64,000 bases of DNA from Sphaerobacter thermophilus DSM 20745 (lineage in GTDB: Bacteria > Chloroflexota > Chloroflexia > Thermomicrobiales > Thermomicrobiaceae). Shown piece after piece: positions 1 through 6,297 of this stretch. Numbering within the stretch: position 1 is the first letter of the stretch; every line of letters begins with the position of its first letter. Location of the stretch: positions 310,001-374,000 of the forward strand of contig NC_013523.1 of NCBI RefSeq assembly GCF_000024985.1, given 5' to 3'. The position numbers and the translations under genes were made by a program. Below the pieces are notes generated by a model, which was not told where the DNA came from, made no database searches, and saw only the letters and a program-made list of their open reading frames with translations.

Positions 1-327
1 AGGAGTAGCGGGGGAGGGGAGAGCCGTGTGCCGCGCGGAGCCGCCCGTCACGTGGCCTGTCCGGTAGGGGAGGGCCTGGTGCCCTCCCGCGTTCCCCTCG
101 ACGATGACGGCGGGCGGTACTCCGTTCGATAAGCCCCGCCCCGAGCGGCGATGTGTCATCCTGGGAGGAGCGAAGGATCTCTTCGCGAACCCTGGATGCC
201 CACGTCACCATGTCGGACGACGGCGGCCGTACCCGGGCTGACTCCACCCGTTGACGGCCCTCCGGGCACGCGGAATACTGGCCGCACGATCGCATACGAG
301 AACCGTGCCGAGAAGGAGGACAAGCGC
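1..327. other. Non-coding leader region at the window edge
   Basis: No convincing gene is visible before the first start codon. The stretch is GC-rich and carries a small GAGGGC...GCCCTC hairpin near 78-94. A solitary half of an interspersed repeat lies at 154-181 (listed separately). An AGAAGGAGGA ribosome-binding site at 311-320 serves the gene that starts at 328. The longer open frame that begins at 151 is read as untranslated sequence, because the ribosome-binding site and the protein family both point to 328. Confidence 0.5.
154..181 (+). repeat. Half copy of the GTCATCCTGAG-type palindromic element
   Basis: The sequence opens with GTCATCCTG and closes with GAGCGAAGGATCTC. This matches the outer arm and the inner GAAGGATCTC arm of the complete palindromic element at 5140-5279, with the middle deleted. 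The partner arm (GAGATCCTTCG...AGAATGAC) is not seen here, so this looks like a truncated copy. Confidence 0.6.
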
Positions 328-1200
328 ATGGCCGGGTTGGTCTTCGCCTGCGTGGTGCCGCATGGGTTCCCGATCATCCCCGATCTGAGCGACGACGCCG
401 AAGGCGCGCTCGCGACCCGGGCGGCGATGGAGGAGGTTGGACGCCGCTGCGCCGCAGCCCGCCCCGACGTGCTGGTCGTCGCGACGCCGCACGGGACCCG
501 CGTCGACAACACGATCTGCCTGGCGTCCGTCGCCCGCGGCGCCGGGACTCTCCGCTGGGAGGGCCGCCAGGTCGAGATGAACGTCCCGGTCGACGGCCCG
601 ATGACCGACCTGATCGCCGAGCGGGCGGCCGCGCGCGGCATCCCCATCGCGCGGGCCAGCTTCGCGGGCAACCGGCGCGACCAGAGCGTGATCCCGCTCG
701 ACTGGGGCACGATCACCCCGCTCTGGTTCCTGGGCCATGGGCGCAACCTGGTCGGGCACGGCGACGTGCTGGCGCCGGAGCCGGAGGAGGACGCCGGCCC
801 GCCGGTGGTCATCGCCGCGCCGTCGCGCCTGCTGCCGCGCGAGACGATGGTCGAGTTCGGCACGGCCGTCGCCGAGGCCGCGGCGCAGAGCGGGCGTCGG
901 GTGGCGTTCGTCGCATCCTGTGACTGGGCACACACGCACAAGGAGAGCGGCCCCTACGGCTACCACCCGGCGGCGGCCAAGGTCGATGCCGCGGTCGTGG
1001 CCGCGCTCCGGGACAACGACCCGGGCCGGCTGATCACGCTGCCCGAGGACGAGGTGCAGCACGCCGCCATCGACGGGCTGTGGCAGACGCTCATGCTCGC
1101 CGGTGCCATGGCCCACACGCCGATGCGGGGCGAGCTCCTGAGCTACGAGGCGCCCTCCTACTACAGCATGATCGTCGCGACGTTCGAGCCGGTGGGGTGA
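328..1200 (+). CDS. Class III extradiol dioxygenase (LigB-like) family protein
   Basis: A 290-residue protein that resembles the catalytic subunit B family of class III extradiol ring-cleavage dioxygenases (LigB/MEMO superfamily). These open aromatic diols with non-haem Fe(II). The N-terminal VVPHGFPIIP and the VVATPHGT segment (about residues 50-57) fit the family's metal-ligand histidines. FVASCDWAHTHKESGPYGYHP (about 190-211) fits its second conserved block with a catalytic His. The ATG at 328 is preceded by AGAAGGAGGA at a spacing of 7. It is monocistronic and is followed by a strong hairpin. The substrate cannot be named. MEMO-like or AmmeMemoRadiSam B-type proteins are the alternative reading, but no partner genes for that are nearby. 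Confidence 0.72.
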   Translation: MAGLVFACVVPHGFPIIPDLSDDAEGALATRAAMEEVGRRCAAARPDVLVVATPHGTRVDNTICLASVARGAGTLRWEGRQVEMNVPVDGPMTDLIAERAAARGIPIARASFAGNRRDQSVIPLDWGTITPLWFLGHGRNLVGHGDVLAPEPEEDAGPPVVIAAPSRLLPRETMVEFGTAVAEAAAQSGRRVAFVASCDWAHTHKESGPYGYHPAAAKVDAAVVAALRDNDPGRLITLPEDEVQHAAIDGLWQTLMLAGAMAHTPMRGELLSYEAPSYYSMIVATFEPVG

Positions 1201-1275
1201 GGGAGCACTGAGCGTAGGCCGAGCAGCAGCCGGGGACGAAAGCCACAGGGCTACCAGGCCGAGGATCCCCTGAAG

Positions 1276-1305
1276 GGCCGGGGTGCCGCTCCTGGCACCC
1301 CGGCC
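1276..1305. terminator. Strong hairpin between convergent genes
   Basis: GGCCGGGGTGCC and GGCACCCCGGCC form a perfect 12-bp stem around a 6-nt loop. It lies between the stop of the dioxygenase gene and the stop of the minus-strand restriction-modification gene. No clear T tract follows, so it is a probable bidirectional terminator or barrier rather than a textbook one. Confidence 0.55.
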
Positions 1306-1377
1306 TCTAAGTCGGAGCCGAGGAGAGCGCCTTTCGAGCGCCCGCGTCCGAGGGCGTTGGGCACGTTGCGCGGAATG

Positions 1378-4300
1378 TTATGCGCGCCGGAATGCCTCGC
1401 CGAGATGGGTCTGCTGCACGGCCGCGACCTGCGGTGCTCGGCGCTGCGCCTCAGTCGGGGTTGGCAGCTCCTCGGCGAGGAACAGCTCCCCGGCAACGAT
1501 CTCATCGAGCAGAGCCTCCTGCTCCGGTTCCAGCGCCAACACCCCTTCCAGCACCCAAAGCAGCTCGAGCAGCTCCTTGGTCATCTCCCACGTCCAGCGC
1601 TCGGGACGAATGTCGTCCAGCGGCGAGGACTTGCGCCCGGCCCGCTCCCGCATGCGGTATCCGAGCCACGACCGCACTACGTTCAGTCCCGAGACCTCAT
1701 AGTCCCAGATGCGGGGATCAACCCGCTCGATTACACCTTCGCCGACATGGAGCTCTTGCGCGCTGGCATCGTAGCGGACGTCCTGTTGGAGGCTGACGGG
1801 GTATTTCTCGGGGTCGCTCGGGATCGCGACCTTGACCCGAGCGCGCCCAGGCGGTACCCGACCGCGTTGCGTGCCTATCGACTCAGGGAAGCGCTCTGCG
1901 TAGGTCTGCCAGGCGATGACCTGCTTACCCAGCTCGGCCGCTCGCCGGAAGAGGGTGACGTTCTTGGTCAGCGGCACCCGAGGGCCCGGCTCTTCCAGTT
2001 CGTCGTGGAAGCGTGCGGTGTAGCCCGGATGCCCCAAGACTCCGGCGATGTATCCGATCAGGTCCTCGGGCGTGACGGCGGAACCGTAGGTTTGTTCCAG
2101 CAGCTCGAGAAGCCCGTGCGTGATGTTTGGCTCCCGCGCCGGAGCGTCCCGATAAAGGGGCATGACATCCTTGCCGCCGCGATTACAAAAAAAATCAATG
2201 TCTGGCACGTTGGAAGCGGCAATGACAGCACTCCCGAAACCAAGAGGTTTGCTGAGCTGACTGATAAGAAAAATCTGTCTATCAGAATAAGAGCGCCACA
2301 CGGTTGGGCGACAGAAGTCGCCCAACCGTGAATCCCGAAAGACGTACTGACGATCGAACGAGCGGTACCCATACCGAACGATTTCGGGAGGTTCCGCGTC
2401 TGGGGATAATGAGTTGATGGCGGGTAGGGTGCCATTATCACCAAGTTGATCCTCATACGACTGAGAAACCTGCCGATCTCGTGTCTCGCGGAAATATTTG
2501 GCCCGATCAGGAGCTGCGAGTAATGCCGACCAACGCCGTTCGAGCACATCGCGACTGACACCAATCGGCCACAAACGTTTCAGTTGTACCCCCGAATGTT
2601 GCCATGGCATCACTTCAAGAATCGAGGGCCACGCAAAGTAGTCACCAGCAGAGGTAGGTATGAGCGGCTGCCCCCATCCAGTTTGGCCCGGTTGCCATGA
2701 AATGACAGCGAAACCCGTCAGTTCTGAGAGGACGGCGAACTTCTCAGCCCGCGTGCCGCGAACCCGCGCGTAGTGCACCGTGGCTGGCTGGTCACGATTC
2801 GGATTGCCGTACCGGACTCCAACTGCGATCGCGACGGGGGTCTGGATATCGAAGACATTCTCGGTCTTCCTGGTACCCCGGCTGTCGCCCTCCAGGTCGA
2901 GGATCCAGAGCTCGTCGAAGGTGCGCCGCATCTCCTCGCGCATCCCAACGAAGCCGGGGCCGCGGAGGTACGATGACGCGGTGATGAACGAGACGATGCC
3001 GGGACCGTCCTGCGCTTCGAAGACCTTCCACAAAGCCCAGCGCCAGAAGTAGACATAGAGGTTGTAAAGGTTCTTGACGTGGAGAGCCTTGCCGGCTTTG
3101 AGCGCCGGGTCCAAGAAGGACCTGAGCGGTGCCTTCTTGGTGACCTGATCACCGAAGCGGATCCAGCGCCCCCCGGTCTTGCCGTCATCCGAGTCGCTCT
3201 CTTCCCGCTCGTAGGGTGGGTTGCCGATGCAGACGAGGATGGGGGTCGTTCGCTTCACCTCCCGCGCCCGGCGATGCTCCTCGGCAAGCGGCTTCTCGTA
3301 GAAGCTGTGCGGCAGAGTCGTGATCTCGTTCGGCGACTCCAGCGTGTCAGTCAGATAGATGTGGACACCGTCGTCCGGTTCACGGCCTCCGAACTCGTGG
3401 ATCGCCTGGGCCAGCCGCAGGTGTGCCACCGCATACGGCCCAACCAGCAGCTCGAACCCGTAGAGGTTCCGGGCCATCTGGCTGGCGATGTCCCCAGCGG
3501 CGCCCGGCCCGTAGATCGCGGTCGCGCGTTCGATCCCGTGTTGTAGCACGCGCAGCAGGTAGGTGCCGGTGCCGGTGGCTGGGTCCAGCACGGTCACGTC
3601 CGGGTCGGCGAAGCCCAGCGGGCGGTTGAGCTTCGTCCGCAGCAGCTCATCGACCAGCGTCACCTGCGCCTTCACGACCTGAGCCGGAGTGTAGTAGACG
3701 CCGCGCTCGTCGCGCAGCTTCGGATCGTAGACAGCCAGAAAGTCCTCGTAGAAATAGAGCCAGGGATCCGTGTCGCTCTTGCCGCGAATCGCCGCCGGGT
3801 CGACCGCCTCGATGGTCCGCTCCAGCAGATCGATCCCCGGCCCAAGTTCCTCACGGGTGCCCTGCTGGGTCAGGATCTCGAGCGTTCGGGCCAGCAGCGA
3901 GGAGTGCTTTTGGATCGCGCGGGCCGCGCTCGGGGTATCCAGCGTCGTGGCTCCGCTCAACTTGGCAAGAAGGAGGCCGTAGGTCAGCGTCTGCGCATAT
4001 GCGTCAGCAAACTGGTCCGGGGTCGCTTCGGGGAAGAGCGTGCGCCTCCAGTCGTTGTAGATGCTGGTGAGTGCTGGTTTCTGCTCCCGGATTGCCTCGG
4101 CGACGTCTCCGCGAATCATGCGAGTCAAGGGGGCCAACTGCTCCGCGAGGGCGCGGGCGCTGGTTGGGACGATCGGCTGCCAGCGGAGGAACTCCCGCAG
4201 TAGCCCCAGCAGTTGGTTCGCGTCTCGCTCGGTGAGTTCGGCAGGACCACGCTCATCGATCTCGCCGAGCCTCACGTCGTGGGCGCTCTGGCGCTTCCCA

Positions 4301-4686
4301 TCTCGGTAGAACGTCCAGTCTCGTGCGTCGGTATAGACCAGGTTTGGCAGGGCGAGGAACTTGTTCAACTGTGCCCTGTCGCGCCCCCGGAGCTCCCGGC
4401 TGGTCGTCCCGACTCCGGGCGCCTTGAGCTCGATGTACCCGACCAGCAATCCATCGACTGCGATGGCGAGATCCGGCCGCCCGACCTCATCTACCGGAGA
4501 TTCGGAGAAGATTGAGACGTTGAGCCCGAGCGCCCGGCCAACTCGCTCGACGAGCCGCGGCACGCTCCTCTTGAGTTGATCTTCAGCCTGAAATGGGATC
4601 TGGTCGGCACGATCGGCGGTCGCTTTCACTTCTTCAGCGAACGACCGCAGGGCAGACTGGACCGCCTCGAGCGGGGAAACGGACAT
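1378..4686 (-). CDS. Single-chain type ISP-like restriction-modification enzyme (nuclease, N6-adenine methyltransferase, specificity domain)
   Basis: A 1102-residue protein joining cleavage, methylation and target recognition in one chain. Residues about 55-110 hold a PD-(D/E)XK-type nuclease signature: RPDL with D72, YIELK with E86 and K88, then QLNKF at Q106. A helical linker follows, then an N6-adenine methyltransferase: motif X-like GVYYTPAQVV (about 329-338), SAM-binding VLDPATGTGT (about 366-375), and catalytic NPPY (about 489-492). The C-terminal third (for example YIAGVLGHPGYTARF, then RVPLTKNVTLF) resembles the type ISP/LlaBIII specificity domain. No helicase motifs are visible, unlike true type ISP translocating enzymes. 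The gene stands alone and parts (about 2150-2640) are AT-richer than neighbours, suggesting acquisition. Phage defence is inferred. Confidence 0.88.
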   Translation of the reverse strand: MSVSPLEAVQSALRSFAEEVKATADRADQIPFQAEDQLKRSVPRLVERVGRALGLNVSIFSESPVDEVGRPDLAIAVDGLLVGYIELKAPGVGTTSRELRGRDRAQLNKFLALPNLVYTDARDWTFYRDGKRQSAHDVRLGEIDERGPAELTERDANQLLGLLREFLRWQPIVPTSARALAEQLAPLTRMIRGDVAEAIREQKPALTSIYNDWRRTLFPEATPDQFADAYAQTLTYGLLLAKLSGATTLDTPSAARAIQKHSSLLARTLEILTQQGTREELGPGIDLLERTIEAVDPAAIRGKSDTDPWLYFYEDFLAVYDPKLRDERGVYYTPAQVVKAQVTLVDELLRTKLNRPLGFADPDVTVLDPATGTGTYLLRVLQHGIERATAIYGPGAAGDIASQMARNLYGFELLVGPYAVAHLRLAQAIHEFGGREPDDGVHIYLTDTLESPNEITTLPHSFYEKPLAEEHRRAREVKRTTPILVCIGNPPYEREESDSDDGKTGGRWIRFGDQVTKKAPLRSFLDPALKAGKALHVKNLYNLYVYFWRWALWKVFEAQDGPGIVSFITASSYLRGPGFVGMREEMRRTFDELWILDLEGDSRGTRKTENVFDIQTPVAIAVGVRYGNPNRDQPATVHYARVRGTRAEKFAVLSELTGFAVISWQPGQTGWGQPLIPTSAGDYFAWPSILEVMPWQHSGVQLKRLWPIGVSRDVLERRWSALLAAPDRAKYFRETRDRQVSQSYEDQLGDNGTLPAINSLSPDAEPPEIVRYGYRSFDRQYVFRDSRLGDFCRPTVWRSYSDRQIFLISQLSKPLGFGSAVIAASNVPDIDFFCNRGGKDVMPLYRDAPAREPNITHGLLELLEQTYGSAVTPEDLIGYIAGVLGHPGYTARFHDELEEPGPRVPLTKNVTLFRRAAELGKQVIAWQTYAERFPESIGTQRGRVPPGRARVKVAIPSDPEKYPVSLQQDVRYDASAQELHVGEGVIERVDPRIWDYEVSGLNVVRSWLGYRMRERAGRKSSPLDDIRPERWTWEMTKELLELLWVLEGVLALEPEQEALLDEIVAGELFLAEELPTPTEAQRRAPQVAAVQQTHLGEAFRRA
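2299..2330. repeat. Perfect 14-bp inverted repeat inside the restriction-modification gene
   Basis: CACGGTTGGGCGAC and GTCGCCCAACCGTG are perfect complements separated by AGAA. They lie entirely within the coding sequence, around residues 786-796, where the protein reads RLGDFCRPTVW. A stem this long and perfect within a coding region is unlikely by chance. It sits in the AT-richer part of the gene. Confidence 0.8.
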
Positions 4687-4737
4687 GCGCTACCCCCTGT
4701 GAGCGTCATGGAACATCTGTCCGCATTCTCAGTGGCT

Positions 4738-4743
4738 AGTATA
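4738..4743 (-). promoter_or_regulatory. Extended -10 promoter for the restriction-modification gene
   Basis: On the minus strand TGTTATACT reads as an extended -10 (TGn plus TATACT). It lies about 50 bases before the ATG at 4686, within an unusually AT-rich short stretch. No good -35 is seen. A GGGGGT ribosome-binding site precedes the start codon. Confidence 0.45.
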
Positions 4744-4802
4744 ACAAGCTTTGCTCGTATCATGTGGTTGTTACCCGTCACTGGGTGAGATGGCCCGGGC
4801 GG

Positions 4803-5036
4803 TCAATCCGCGAAGCCGGTGTCGGCGTCGACGCGGCGCCAGCGGGGCAGGCTGGGGCGTGGCAGGAGCGCGGCGACCCGGGGCACGAGGGCGTAGGCGC
4901 CGACGGTGAGCAGCGATCCGGCGACGGCGTCGACGATGTAGTGGTTGCCGGTGGCGACCACGACCAGCACGACCAGCAGCCAGTAGCCCAGTGCCAGCCA
5001 GCGCAGGCGGCCGCGGCTGAGCCGGCGTAAGTGCAG
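4803..5036 (-). pseudogene. C-terminal remnant of a PAP2-family phosphatase
   Basis: Read on the minus strand, this stretch encodes about 78 residues that include ATGNHYIVDAVAG. That is the third (histidine-aspartate) motif and last membrane helix of PAP2/inositolphosphotransferase-type membrane phosphatases. It ends at a natural TGA (4803-4805). Upstream the frame is closed by a TGA at 5049-5051, inside a hairpin. The KxxxxxxRP and PSGH motifs and any start codon are missing, so only the tail of a gene remains. Confidence 0.7.
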
Positions 5037-5064
5037 CCGGGCCGGGGATCACTCCCCGGCCCGG
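5037..5064. terminator. 12-bp perfect hairpin at the breakpoint of the PAP2 remnant
   Basis: CCGGGCCGGGGA and TCCCCGGCCCGG pair perfectly around a TCAC loop. On the plus strand the stem is followed by TCCTTGTTTG, a weak T-rich tail. It coincides exactly with the point where the PAP2-like frame is lost. It could be a terminator or the end of an inserted repeat. Confidence 0.5.
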
Positions 5065-5139
5065 TCCTTGTTTGGGTCGTGTGATGAACGTGTGCGGCCC
5101 ACCGTGGCGCAGCCATCCGGGGTCATGCTTGGCAGTGTT

Positions 5140-5279
5140 GTCATCCTGAGCGGAGCCGTGCCCGGCTGGACGCCGGCCACGGCGGAGTCGAAGGATCTCA
5201 CGTCGGAGCAACGCGCTATGGCGAGATCCTTCGCTCCGCCGCCCGCCGCTCCGCGGCGACCGGCTCTGCTCAGAATGAC
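5140..5279. repeat. 140-bp palindromic interspersed element (complete copy)
   Basis: The ends are GTCATCCTGAGCGGAGCCG (5140-5158) and CGGCTCTGCTCAGAATGAC (5261-5279), which match as inverted repeats at 17 of 19 positions. A second, perfect inner pair is CGAAGGATCTC (5189-5199) and GAGATCCTTCG (5223-5233). No gene is encoded. A half copy lies at 154-181. Elements of this general look are miniature palindromic repeats without a transposase; a non-autonomous mobile origin is inference. Confidence 0.7.
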
Positions 5280-5385
5280 CTTTCCCATGGCTGGCCGGAC
5301 GGGTTGATCGGCTCACTGCGAGGACCAGGAGCACGGTCTGGGAGCACTGGCGTGACGCGCGTCTCTTGGGACGTGTGGAACAACG

Positions 5386-5415
5386 AAACAGCCGGCGCGG
5401 AAGCGCCGGCTGTTT
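5386..5415 (-). terminator. Intrinsic terminator of the small transcription unit
   Basis: AAACAGCCGGCGC and GCGCCGGCTGTTT form a perfect 13-bp stem with a 4-nt loop. On the minus strand the stem ends in TTT and continues CGTTGTT, so it works best in that direction. It starts about 34 bases after the stop codon of the 15-codon ORF. Confidence 0.75.
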
Positions 5416-5449
5416 GGGTTTCGTTGGGCAATCACCGAGGTGGTGCCTG

Positions 5450-5497
5450 CTAGCCGGCAACCTCCGCGGTGATGCCCGTAGTACCGTTACTACTCAT
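5450..5497 (-). CDS. Putative 15-residue peptide with a perfect Shine-Dalgarno sequence
   Basis: The minus strand reads ATG...TAG for MSSNGTTGITAEVAG. It is preceded by TAAAGGAGGTGAT (5518 to 5506), a full match to the 3' end of 16S rRNA. From the end of that match to ATG is 8 bases. A promoter with a perfect -35 lies upstream and a strong terminator downstream, so a complete minimal gene is present. The peptide is neutral, has no cysteine, no hydrophobic helix and no recognised family. The codons also form a hairpin that would hide the ribosome-binding site. It could therefore be a leader peptide or part of a regulatory RNA. Translation is not proven. Confidence 0.42.
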   Translation of the reverse strand: MSSNGTTGITAEVAG

Positions 5498-5555
5498 ATC
5501 GTGGCATCACCTCCTTTACCCTGCGCGGTCTGGAACTTTGCGAATACGTGCACGA

Positions 5556-5584
5556 ACTCTAACACGCCATGGGGTGGGTGTCAA
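5556..5584 (-). promoter_or_regulatory. Sigma70-type promoter of the small transcription unit
   Basis: On the minus strand a perfect TTGACA (complement of 5579-5584) is followed after exactly 17 bases by TAGAGT (complement of 5556-5561), a 4-of-6 match to the -10 consensus. Transcription would begin near 5549. Confidence 0.6.
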
Positions 5585-5587
5585 ATG

Positions 5588-5618
5588 CCTCAGGGGGATC
5601 GTTGCTCCCTGAGGGAGC
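5588..5618 (-). terminator. Hairpin after the LysM lipoprotein gene
   Basis: CCTCAGGG (5588-5595) pairs with CCCTGAGG (5607-5614). Alternatively GCTCCC (5604-5609) pairs with GGGAGC (5613-5618). It begins just downstream of the lipoprotein stop codon and could end the five-gene operon before the small unit's own promoter. Confidence 0.5.
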
Positions 5619-5619
5619 A

Positions 5620-6036
5620 CTAGGGCTCATCACGCCCCGGCACGATCAGCACCTGGCCTGCCTGAAGCCAGCTCGGATCGGTGATCCCGTTGGCCTCCGC
5701 CAGGGCCTGCGGGTCGACGTTGAGTTGCACCGCGATGCCGTAGAGTGTGTCGCCGGGTTGGACCACGTAGGTGTTGCTCGTCGCTTGTTCGTCCGGCGCA
5801 TCCTCCGCGCCCTGATCCGCCGGGGTCGGCGTGACGGGCGGCGGGCCGGGGGTCGGTGTCACAATCTTCAGCATCGGGATCGACGTGGGCGATGCGATCA
5901 CCGTGGGCGTCTCCGTCGTGTCCGTGCCGCGTGGGAGACAACCGGTCAACAGCGCCGCGGCGATGGCGACGAGCGGCACGAGAGCACGCAAGCGGCGGGC
6001 CGCCCCTGGCCCGGGCGGTTTCAGTGCGAGTCCCAT
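5620..6036 (-). CDS. LysM-domain lipoprotein
   Basis: A 138-residue exported protein. Residues 1-33 form a lipoprotein signal with an arginine-containing head, a hydrophobic stretch and the lipobox LLTGC (Cys33 would be lipidated). A Thr/Pro-rich linker follows (about 34-85). One LysM domain sits at about 88-131 (TYVVQPGDTLYGIAVQLNVD...LQAGQVLIVPG). LysM binds N-acetylglucosamine-containing glycans, so it probably tethers to the cell wall or an envelope glycan. It is the last gene of a minus-strand operon, 9 bases after the DUF3006 gene. No catalytic domain is present. Confidence 0.85.
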   Translation of the reverse strand: MGLALKPPGPGAARRLRALVPLVAIAAALLTGCLPRGTDTTETPTVIASPTSIPMLKIVTPTPGPPPVTPTPADQGAEDAPDEQATSNTYVVQPGDTLYGIAVQLNVDPQALAEANGITDPSWLQAGQVLIVPGRDEP

Positions 6037-6045
6037 CGGTGTCGT

Positions 6046-6297
6046 TCACTCCTCCGGTCCGAACAGGCGGCGCTGCAGGTCCCGCACCTCGTTGCGCCGC
6101 TCCCGCTCGGTGCGTCGATCCAGCCGGAAGCGGGCCCGCAGGACCGAGCCGTCCCGGGTCCCATCAGGTAGACGTTCGAGCGGCACCACCAGTTTCTGCC
6201 CGTCGTCGAAGACGAGCACCGCGAGCCGTTCGCCGGATGCTCCCTCTTCGATCTCGTCCACGGTCGCGATCAGGTCGTCCTGGCGGTCGGGGCTCAC
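6046..6297 (-). CDS. DUF3006 domain protein
   Basis: An 83-residue protein in which DLIATVDEIEEG...AVLVFDDGQKLVVPLERLPDGTRDGSVLRARFRLD matches the small DUF3006 beta-barrel-like family. That family is often found beside ComEC/Rec2-type metallo-beta-lactamase proteins. Its ATG overlaps the stop of the upstream MBL gene by 4 bases, so the two are translationally coupled. Function is unknown; the pairing suggests an accessory role for the MBL protein. A charged C-terminal helix (RRTERERRNEVRDLQRR) is visible. Confidence 0.78.
   Translation of the reverse strand: MSPDRQDDLIATVDEIEEGASGERLAVLVFDDGQKLVVPLERLPDGTRDGSVLRARFRLDRRTERERRNEVRDLQRRLFGPEE

Larger units (their letters stand above)
5386..5549 (-). 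ncRNA. Candidate structured small RNA with switch-like alternative pairings
   Basis: A compact minus-strand transcript is predicted from the promoter at 5556-5584 to the terminator at 5386-5415, about 165 nt. In RNA sense, GGUGAUGCC (from 5511 to 5503, part of the Shine-Dalgarno region) pairs perfectly over 9 bp with GGCAUCACC (5476 to 5468). That stem encloses the AUG and an inner stem, GUAGUA/UACUAC. The same GGCAUCACC can instead pair with a downstream GGUGAUUGCC (5436 to 5427) with one bulged base. A further stem joins 5456-5464 with 5437-5447. Mutually exclusive stems before a terminator are typical of attenuators, riboswitches or thermosensors. No known RNA family was recognised. Confidence 0.45.

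Noticed and set aside
5068-5460. Several short open frames through the repeat element
   Set aside because: All cross the palindromic element and have neither ribosome-binding sites nor recognisable protein content.
5501-5518. ATCACCTCCTTTA on the plus strand, identical to the 3' end of 16S rRNA
   Set aside because: Only the last dozen bases match and no upstream 16S helix 45 is present. Read on the minus strand it is a perfect Shine-Dalgarno placed before an ATG, which explains it better.
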